This document shows, piece by piece, positions 14,747-20,717 of a stretch of 20,717 nt of DNA; position 1 is the stretch's first letter; each line of letters begins with the position of its first letter. Location: positions 1-20,717 of the forward strand of contig CAMOXX010000024.1 in NCBI GenBank assembly GCA_946629475.1, given 5' to 3'. The stretch is from an uncultured Blautia sp. Lineage in GTDB: Bacteria; Bacillota; Clostridia; Lachnospirales; Lachnospiraceae. The position numbers and the translations under genes were made by a program. Below the pieces are notes generated by a model. It had not been told where the DNA came from. It saw only the letters and a program-made list of their open reading frames with translations, and did no database searches.

Positions 14747-16206
14747 AGACAAAGCAGGCATTAAACCCCTACATGGCCAGCTGGGAGTATGTGCCCGATG
14801 CCGAACCGCACATTGTGGACGGCAGGGTGTATGTGTACGGCTCCCATGACATTTTCAACGGCATCAATTTCTGCCTGGGTGATTATGTGTGCTGGTCCGC
14901 TCCGGTCGATGACCTCGGCAACTGGAAGTATCACGGCGTGATCTTCAGGAGAGAGCAGGACCCTGCGGCTCCGAGGATCAAGGTGACGAACGGACTCGCC
15001 GCTCCGGATATGGTCGTCGGCCCGGACGGCAGGTACTACCTGTACTATTTTATGGGCGGCACCAAGATGATTTCTGTTGCTGTATGCGATGAGCCTGCCG
15101 GAAAGTATGAATTTTACGGCTATGTCAAGTATCAGGACGGAACTCCCATCGGCAAGCGGAACGAGCCGTTCCAGTTCGACCCGGGCTGCCTGATGGATGA
15201 GGACGGACGGCTTTACATGTACACAGGCTTTGCTTTCGGCGGCAACCCGATCCTTCTGGACGGTTCCCAGCCGACAAAAAAAGGCCCCATGTACTTCGAG
15301 ATCGACACGAGCGACATGCTGACCGTCATCTCCGGCGATGACCTCCACTATATCGGCGTTCTGACCGGGGATGAGGCCAAGGGGACCCCGTATGAAGAGC
15401 AGCCCTTCGGAGAGGCGAGCTCGATGCGGAAATTCAACGGAAAGTATTATTTCATCTACAGCTCCCTGAACAGCCACAATCTCTGCTATGCTGTCAGTGA
15501 CAAACCGACGGAAGGCTTTGAGTACGGCGGAATTCTGGTGAGCTGCGGCGATATCGGCCTTCCGGGTGTTCCGGATGTGAAGCATGCACATATGGATACC
15601 GGGAATACCCACGGCAGCCTGATTGAGATCGAAGGAAAGTATTATATCTTTTACCACCGCCACTCCAACCGCAAGCAGTCCTCCCGGCAGGGCTGTGCTG
15701 AGGAGATCCGCTTTGAGGACGGAAAGTTCTATCAGGCCGAAATGACCTCCTGCGGACTGAACGGCGGGCCGCTTGAAGGAAAAGGAAATATTCCTGCCTA
15801 CTGCGCCTGCAATGTGTACGGAAAGAGCGGGACGCGCTTCCTCTCGATGATCAAATATCCGAAGGGGAACAGCCCTTATCTGACCCAGAAGGGCTCCGAC
15901 CGCGAGACCGGCCCGGATCAGTATGTTTCGAACTTCTGCACGGACTGCACCGTCGCGTTCAAGTACATTGACCTTTCGCACACGAAAAAGATCAGGGTCA
16001 ATCTGCAGGGCTACGGAACCAACTGCAACGTGGTGATCCGGACGAAGGAGGACGGTGAGATCATCTGCCGCATCCCGGTCCGCACCTGCAGGACGGAGAA
16101 GGGATTTACCGGTCAGCTTCCGGAAGGACTCGGCGAAAAAGAGGCTCTCTATTTCAGCGTGGAAGGAAAAGGAACCTTTGACTTTATTTCCTTTGACCTG
16201 GCATAA
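14743..16206 (+). CDS. Family GH43 glycoside hydrolase with C-terminal CBM6-like domain
   Basis: An inverting five-bladed propeller enzyme, typically arabinofuranosidase or beta-xylosidase, here 487 aa and cytoplasmic. Visible family features are DAEPHIVDGRVYVYGSHD near residues 19-36, the AAPDMVVGPDGRYYLYY blade, FDPG with D146 as pKa modulator, and general acid E224 in FGEASSM. The usual general-base Asp of the first blade is at the position of E21 (EPH rather than DPH). Residues about 365-487 look like a CBM6-type sandwich ending in FDFISFDLA. An ATG at 14737 is one base from the Shine-Dalgarno AGGAG; the ATG at 14743 has 7-nt spacing and overlaps the GH2 stop as ATGA, so it was chosen. 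Confidence 0.87.
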   Translation: MKTKQALNPYMASWEYVPDAEPHIVDGRVYVYGSHDIFNGINFCLGDYVCWSAPVDDLGNWKYHGVIFRREQDPAAPRIKVTNGLAAPDMVVGPDGRYYLYYFMGGTKMISVAVCDEPAGKYEFYGYVKYQDGTPIGKRNEPFQFDPGCLMDEDGRLYMYTGFAFGGNPILLDGSQPTKKGPMYFEIDTSDMLTVISGDDLHYIGVLTGDEAKGTPYEEQPFGEASSMRKFNGKYYFIYSSLNSHNLCYAVSDKPTEGFEYGGILVSCGDIGLPGVPDVKHAHMDTGNTHGSLIEIEGKYYIFYHRHSNRKQSSRQGCAEEIRFEDGKFYQAEMTSCGLNGGPLEGKGNIPAYCACNVYGKSGTRFLSMIKYPKGNSPYLTQKGSDRETGPDQYVSNFCTDCTVAFKYIDLSHTKKIRVNLQGYGTNCNVVIRTKEDGEIICRIPVRTCRTEKGFTGQLPEGLGEKEALYFSVEGKGTFDFISFDLA

Positions 16207-16233
16207 CGGGCATCCGGAAAGGAGAGATTACTA

Positions 16234-17940
16234 TTGAATAAAAAATCGTTTTTTGACAATCCTGTTCTGAAGACGAAAATCACATCGCAGAATGTCAAGC
16301 TCCAGGAGATGCTGATCGGTTATTTTGTCGCGCCGATGTGCGCGATGCTTGCCAACTCCATCTTCGGGTCCTACCTGTCCAGATATTATTCGGATGTTCT
16401 GGGCTGGACCAAGTTCGGGGCATTCTCCGCGCTGCTCCCGATCGTCTCCGTCATCTTCGTGATTGCCGGAAACCTGCTGATCGGACAGTGGATCGATAAA
16501 ACCAGAACCAGCGCCGGAAAGGCGCGTCCGTACCTGCTTTTGTCGATCCCGCTTCTGGCAGCGGCGATCATTCTGATGTTTATGACGCCGACGGGCGGAA
16601 GCAACATCGTCCAGATGGGATTTATCGCTGTAACCTACAACCTGTACTATGCGATCGCATATCCCTGCTACTATACGGCGCACAGCTCCATGGTATCGCT
16701 TTCCACCCGGAATTCCAACCAGAGAGGTCTTCTGGCAACCCTGTCCAACGCGGGCATGGTGGCCGCGGCGGGTGTCGGAGCCAGCATTGTGGTTCCGATT
16801 CTTCTGCAGCCCTTCATGTTTGTGACGGATGACAGCGGCGTGATCGATATCGCGGCCAGCTACGGCAACTGGAGGATCCTCTCCATTGCGCTTGCCCTTG
16901 TGACCGGCATCGGCATTCTTTTCGAGTACTGGTACACGAGAGAGCGCATTACCGAGGAAGAGATGGCGCTCGGCGTGCAGAAAGAGACCATCCCCACCAG
17001 CAGGCACATCCAGGTCTGCACCAAAGAAAAGCTCTGGTGGATGGTAATTCTTTTCATCCTGATCTTCCAGGCAGGGCAGCTGATCAAAAACACCTCGATG
17101 AGCTACTACGCCAGATGGATGTTCAGCTCAGTGCTGGATTCCTCGAATCCTGAGAGCGCTTCGGGAGCCCTGATGTCCACCCTCGGACTGATCGGCGGTC
17201 TGCCGTCCGCGGTCGGCATGGTAATCGCCTGGCCGCTGGCCAGCAAGCTCGGCAAGCGCCGCGCTATCGTAATCGGACTTGCCTTTTCGTTCATCGGCGG
17301 CCTTGTCGCGTTTATCAATGTCCACAATTTCGGCATTGTGTGCGCCGGCGTTGTCCTGAAGGCGATCGGCATCATCCCGGCTCAGTATGTCATGCTTGCC
17401 GTACTCTCCGATGTTCTTGACCATCTTGAGGCAAAACACGGTTTCCGGAGCGACGGTTTTACGATGTCCATGTACGGAGCCATCATGGTCGGCCTTCTGG
17501 GTCTTGCGATCGGTATCGTAAACGGAGTTCTCTCCGCCAGCGGTTATGACGCGACACTCACAAAGCAGAGCGCGGGTACCGAGACAATGATCATTGTCGT
17601 GTACCTGATGATGGACCTGATTTCCTTTGTTCTCTCTATCATCTGTCTGGCAAAGATGGATGTTGAAAAATACGCTCAGGAGGATCATGACGCGATCATC
17701 GCCCACCAGAAGGCAGCAGTGCTGGCCGAGGGCGGAACCTGGATCGAGCCGGAAGAAAGAGCCCGCCTTGAACAGGAGGAGGCTGACCGGAAGGCCGAGG
17801 AGGCCAGGATCGCCGAGCTGAAGGAGAGATGCAAAAAACAGGGACTTTCCTTCGAGGAGGAGGAGAAAAAGTACCAGGAGAAGCTGGCTTACAAGAAAGA
17901 ACACCCGAGCATCATTGATAAACTGATGGGCGGAATGTAA
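16234..17940 (+). CDS. GPH-family sugar:cation symporter
   Basis: A glycoside-pentoside-hexuronide:cation symporter (MelB/XylP/UidB/LacS relatives, MFS fold) of 568 aa, expected to import oligosaccharides through the cell membrane. About twelve hydrophobic segments lie between residues 28 and 474, with family-like GNLLIGQWIDKTRTSAGKARPYL after the second/third segment. Beyond the last membrane helix comes a charged tail of about 94 residues (475-568), rich in Glu, Lys and Ala and probably coiled coil; it is not the IIA domain of LacS. The start is TTG with GGAG nine bases upstream; no in-frame ATG fits. It lies 27 nt after GH43 and 25 nt before the anchored GH3, so is likely cotranscribed with them. 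Confidence 0.92.
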   Translation: MNKKSFFDNPVLKTKITSQNVKLQEMLIGYFVAPMCAMLANSIFGSYLSRYYSDVLGWTKFGAFSALLPIVSVIFVIAGNLLIGQWIDKTRTSAGKARPYLLLSIPLLAAAIILMFMTPTGGSNIVQMGFIAVTYNLYYAIAYPCYYTAHSSMVSLSTRNSNQRGLLATLSNAGMVAAAGVGASIVVPILLQPFMFVTDDSGVIDIAASYGNWRILSIALALVTGIGILFEYWYTRERITEEEMALGVQKETIPTSRHIQVCTKEKLWWMVILFILIFQAGQLIKNTSMSYYARWMFSSVLDSSNPESASGALMSTLGLIGGLPSAVGMVIAWPLASKLGKRRAIVIGLAFSFIGGLVAFINVHNFGIVCAGVVLKAIGIIPAQYVMLAVLSDVLDHLEAKHGFRSDGFTMSMYGAIMVGLLGLAIGIVNGVLSASGYDATLTKQSAGTETMIIVVYLMMDLISFVLSIICLAKMDVEKYAQEDHDAIIAHQKAAVLAEGGTWIEPEERARLEQEEADRKAEEARIAELKERCKKQGLSFEEEEKKYQEKLAYKKEHPSIIDKLMGGM

Positions 17941-17965
17941 AACAACATTACAGGGAGGAAAAAAA

Positions 17966-20717
17966 ATGGCTAAAAAAGTACCATCCGGCGGATTGTGGAG
18001 AGGCCTCGCGGCATTTACGGCCAGTCTGCTGGCAATCAGTGTCGGCGCCACATCCATTGTCCAGAACAACGCGGCATTCATCAACCAGAAACTGGGCCTC
18101 ACCAGCTTTAAGGTAGTGGATACGGCAGAAGGAGAAGAGAAGGATTCCATCTACTTCAAGTCGGAGTTTGCCAGCCTTCAGGAGCTGATCGAAGCAAAGG
18201 AAGCCCTGGCAGCGGAAATCGCGTCAGAGGGGACTGTCCTGTTTAAAAACCTGGACAATACGCTTCCCCTTGATATCTCATCCGAGAATGTGACCCTGTG
18301 GGGACTGAACTCAATTAACCCGACACTTGGCGGCATGATTGGTTCCTCTGTTTCCATCAACAGCGATGAAGGTCAGGTTCAGTACGACATTGTGAGCGCG
18401 CTGACAGAGAGAGGCTTCAATCTCAATCAGGATATGATTGACCTTTATCAGAGCGAGGATGTAAACGGAACCTACGGAAGAAAGGGCGGCCATGCGCTGA
18501 CACCTTCCTTCGGAAAAACTTATGAAAACCCGGCTGCCTACAATGTCGGCGAGGCTCCTGACAGCATCTACGACGATGATGTCCTGAAGAGCGCTGATGA
18601 CACGGCGGCAATCGTGGTTCTTTCCCGCGACAACTCCGAGGCGGCGGATTACAACCCGAACATGACCAGCGCAAATGAGGATGACAGCTTTGAACGTCCG
18701 CTGGCGCTTTCGGACAATGAGAAGGCCGTGATCGACCTTGCGAAGGAGCACAGCTCCAAGGTGATCGTCCTGATCAACTCCGACAACCCCATCGAGATCG
18801 AAGACCTGAAGAACGATGACGCCATCGGAGCCATCATCTGGACCGGCGCTCCCGGCATGGACGGTTTCCTCGGCGCAGCCGATGTTCTCTCCGGAGAAGT
18901 CAATCCTTCCGGACACATCGCGGACACCTACGCCGTGAATTCCGCTTCCGCTCCGGCTCTGGTGAACTTCGGCGTGTACATGTACACCAACAATTCCCAG
19001 GACGGCACCGGCGACCAGCTCACCGAGGACAACAAGGGCGACTGGTATCTGGTAGAATCCGAGGGAATCTACACAGGATACAAATACTATGAGACCAGGT
19101 ACGAGGACAGTGTTCTTGGACAGGGGAACGCGGATGCCGAGGACGGCGCTACCAACGGCGGCGCATGGAACTGGGACGACGAGGTATCCTATTCCTTCGG
19201 CTACGGCCTTTCCTACACGACCTTTGAGCAGAAGCTGAACTCGGTAGACGTCACCGTCGGCGAGACCGGAACAGCCAGCGTGAGCGTTACCAATACCGGC
19301 GATGTGGCCGGCAAATCGGTCGTACAGCTCTATGTGCAGGCACCTTACACCGAGGGCGGCCTTGAAAAATCGGCAATCCAGCTGGTCGGCTTTGCAAAGA
19401 CCGGTATTCTGGAGCCCGGTGCTTCGGAGGATGTGACGGTTGAATTCGACCCGATGTACATGGCAAGCTACGATGAAAATGCCGAGAAGGCAGACGGCAC
19501 GGTCGGTGCGTGGAGCCTTGAGGCAGGCGACTACTACTTCGCAATCGGCAACGGCGCGCATGAGGCCCTGAACAATGTTCTGGCACAGAAGAACGGAAAC
19601 GACGACGGCCTTGTCATGACGGCAGACACCGAGGAGATCAATGCGGACAACGCGATCCTCTGGAACCTGGCTGAGACCGATATCGAGACCTATTCCGCAG
19701 GCGTGGAGAACCAGCTGCAGGATATGGACATCAACAAGCTGATCGAGGGCACCGTGGAATACACAACCCGTTCCGACTGGACAAAAGGCTGGACACCGGT
19801 TGAGGCGATCACCCCGACCGAGGATATGATGAAAGGCCTCAGGGACGAGCTGTATACCCTGAGCGAAAACTCCGACGGCGAAGCAACCTGGGGCGTTGAC
19901 AGCGGCATGAAGCTCATCGACATGATGACCTTTAACGAGGACGAGACCTTCTCAGGAGCTGTGGACTTTGATGACCCGATGTGGGATACCCTTTTGAACC
20001 AGATCACACTCGATGAAGCAATCAACTTTGCGGAGCATGCGGGCGACGACTTTGAGAATCTTGATTCCATCCAGCTTGCAAAAGTGTACGCAAACGACGG
20101 ACCTCTGGGCTACACCGGCGACCAGGTGGGCGGATACTTTGTAAGATGGTCCACCGACCAGAAGGATACCAACCCCTATTACATCGCAGAGGGTGACGAC
20201 TACGCGGGATACCGTATGGCAGTGATGCCGACCGAGCCTGTCGTTGCGGCAACCTTCAACAAGGAACTGATTGAGCGTGAAGGACAGCTCCTCGGCGAGG
20301 ACGGCCTGTGGGCAAAAGAAAGCTCGATCTTCGCGCCGGGCCTGAACCTGCACAGAAGTGTGTACTGCGCGCGTAACCATGAGTATTATTCCGAAGATTC
20401 CGTACTCACAGCATACATGGGCAACGCTCTTTCCATCGGACTTAAGAGCAAAGGAACAATGGCGGAGCCGAAGCACTTTGCATTCAATCATCAGGAGATG
20501 AACCGCTCCGGTATTTCCACCTTCATGACAGAGCAGGCAGCCCGTGAAAACGAGCTCCGCGGCTTCCAGATGGCACTTTCCACCAACAACGCGCAGGGTC
20601 TGATGAGCGCATTCAACCGCGCAGGTACTTCCTACTCAGGCGCGTACAGAAATCTGCTTGTCAACATCCTTAGAAACGAGTGGGGATACAAGGGCTGGAT
20701 CGTAACCGATATGATCA
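17966..20717 (+). CDS. Exported GH3 glycoside hydrolase with reversed domain order (3' partial)
   Basis: The frame is open for 917 codons and runs off the window. An N-terminal hydrophobic segment (about residues 10-32, after MAKKVPSGGLWR) is a signal peptide or membrane anchor; there is no lipobox. The domains are permuted relative to ordinary GH3: the C-terminal-type sandwich comes first (about 65-400, with SEGTVLFKN and VNPSGHIADTY), then the fibronectin-III-like domain starting at FGYGLSYTTF (residue 410 onwards), a linker, and only then the barrel, with PKHFAFNHQE (KH at 836-837) and the nucleophile D915 in WIVTDM. Such order is known from rumen Butyrivibrio and Ruminococcus beta-glucosidases. 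GGGAGG lies 9 nt before the ATG. The end of the barrel and any C-terminal anchor are outside the window. Confidence 0.92.
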   Translation, partial: MAKKVPSGGLWRGLAAFTASLLAISVGATSIVQNNAAFINQKLGLTSFKVVDTAEGEEKDSIYFKSEFASLQELIEAKEALAAEIASEGTVLFKNLDNTLPLDISSENVTLWGLNSINPTLGGMIGSSVSINSDEGQVQYDIVSALTERGFNLNQDMIDLYQSEDVNGTYGRKGGHALTPSFGKTYENPAAYNVGEAPDSIYDDDVLKSADDTAAIVVLSRDNSEAADYNPNMTSANEDDSFERPLALSDNEKAVIDLAKEHSSKVIVLINSDNPIEIEDLKNDDAIGAIIWTGAPGMDGFLGAADVLSGEVNPSGHIADTYAVNSASAPALVNFGVYMYTNNSQDGTGDQLTEDNKGDWYLVESEGIYTGYKYYETRYEDSVLGQGNADAEDGATNGGAWNWDDEVSYSFGYGLSYTTFEQKLNSVDVTVGETGTASVSVTNTGDVAGKSVVQLYVQAPYTEGGLEKSAIQLVGFAKTGILEPGASEDVTVEFDPMYMASYDENAEKADGTVGAWSLEAGDYYFAIGNGAHEALNNVLAQKNGNDDGLVMTADTEEINADNAILWNLAETDIETYSAGVENQLQDMDINKLIEGTVEYTTRSDWTKGWTPVEAITPTEDMMKGLRDELYTLSENSDGEATWGVDSGMKLIDMMTFNEDETFSGAVDFDDPMWDTLLNQITLDEAINFAEHAGDDFENLDSIQLAKVYANDGPLGYTGDQVGGYFVRWSTDQKDTNPYYIAEGDDYAGYRMAVMPTEPVVAATFNKELIEREGQLLGEDGLWAKESSIFAPGLNLHRSVYCARNHEYYSEDSVLTAYMGNALSIGLKSKGTMAEPKHFAFNHQEMNRSGISTFMTEQAARENELRGFQMALSTNNAQGLMSAFNRAGTSYSGAYRNLLVNILRNEWGYKGWIVTDMI

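Noticed and set aside
14761..15981. Long minus-strand open frame inside GH43 (406 codons), and similar ones opposite dapA, secA and the permuted GH3
   Set aside because: All are complementary frames of confidently assigned genes with biased third codon positions; none has a family motif or a start context.
17966..18064. Lipoprotein signal on the permuted GH3
   Set aside because: The hydrophobic N-terminal segment has no cysteine-containing lipobox; signal peptide or uncleaved anchor is the better reading.

Overview
The window looks like a chromosomal piece of a Gram-positive anaerobe of the class Clostridia, most likely a moderately GC-rich Lachnospiraceae-type gut or rumen bacterium. The evidence is a long-form Hpf, Shine-Dalgarno sites of the AGGAGG type before almost every gene, extended -10 (TGn) promoters, a GPH-type sugar symporter, and a GH3 enzyme with reversed domain order, a layout described from rumen Firmicutes. 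Species cannot be named from the sequence alone. I see no phage, plasmid, CRISPR, rRNA or tRNA signal.

Positions 1-9700 are mostly housekeeping. A gene tail (1-74) ends at a near-perfect terminator (81-126). A GC-rich structured spacer (174-297) separates it from typA/bipA, which is read leftward (345-2177). Divergent from typA is a tandem OB-fold SSB-like gene (2447-3103). Next comes a compact run: a CobO/BtuR-like ATPase (3311), dapA (3817), dapB (4722) and a eukaryotic-type (HIS6-like) hisA (5485), with gaps of 2-5 nt. Two stand-alone units follow, each with its own promoter and terminator: hpf (6331-6858) and secA (7035-9614).

Positions 9700-20717 form a carbohydrate-utilisation locus. 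It holds a cytoplasmic GH3 (9808-12225), then a GH2 (12341-14746), a GH43 (14743-16206, ATGA overlap with GH2), a GPH-family symporter (16234-17940, TTG start) and a secreted or membrane-anchored GH3 with reversed domain order (17966 to the window end, incomplete). A plausible model is that the anchored GH3 trims glycans outside, the symporter imports oligosaccharides, and the three cytoplasmic hydrolases finish degradation. The substrate is not fixed by the sequence; a mixed beta-linked plant glycan is the natural guess. No regulator lies inside the window.

The least explained signal is a small family of imperfect inverted-repeat elements in intergenic spaces: two nearly full copies in opposite orientation (about 2321-2386 and 3214-3280) that align with each other, and a half copy (6926-6960) that abuts the secA promoter. 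A separate GC-rich element with G-quadruplex potential lies at 174-297. Spacers longer than about 150 bases (75-344, 2178-2446, 3104-3310, 6859-7034, 9615-9807) are accounted for by these elements, promoters and terminators; no spacer exceeds 300 bases.
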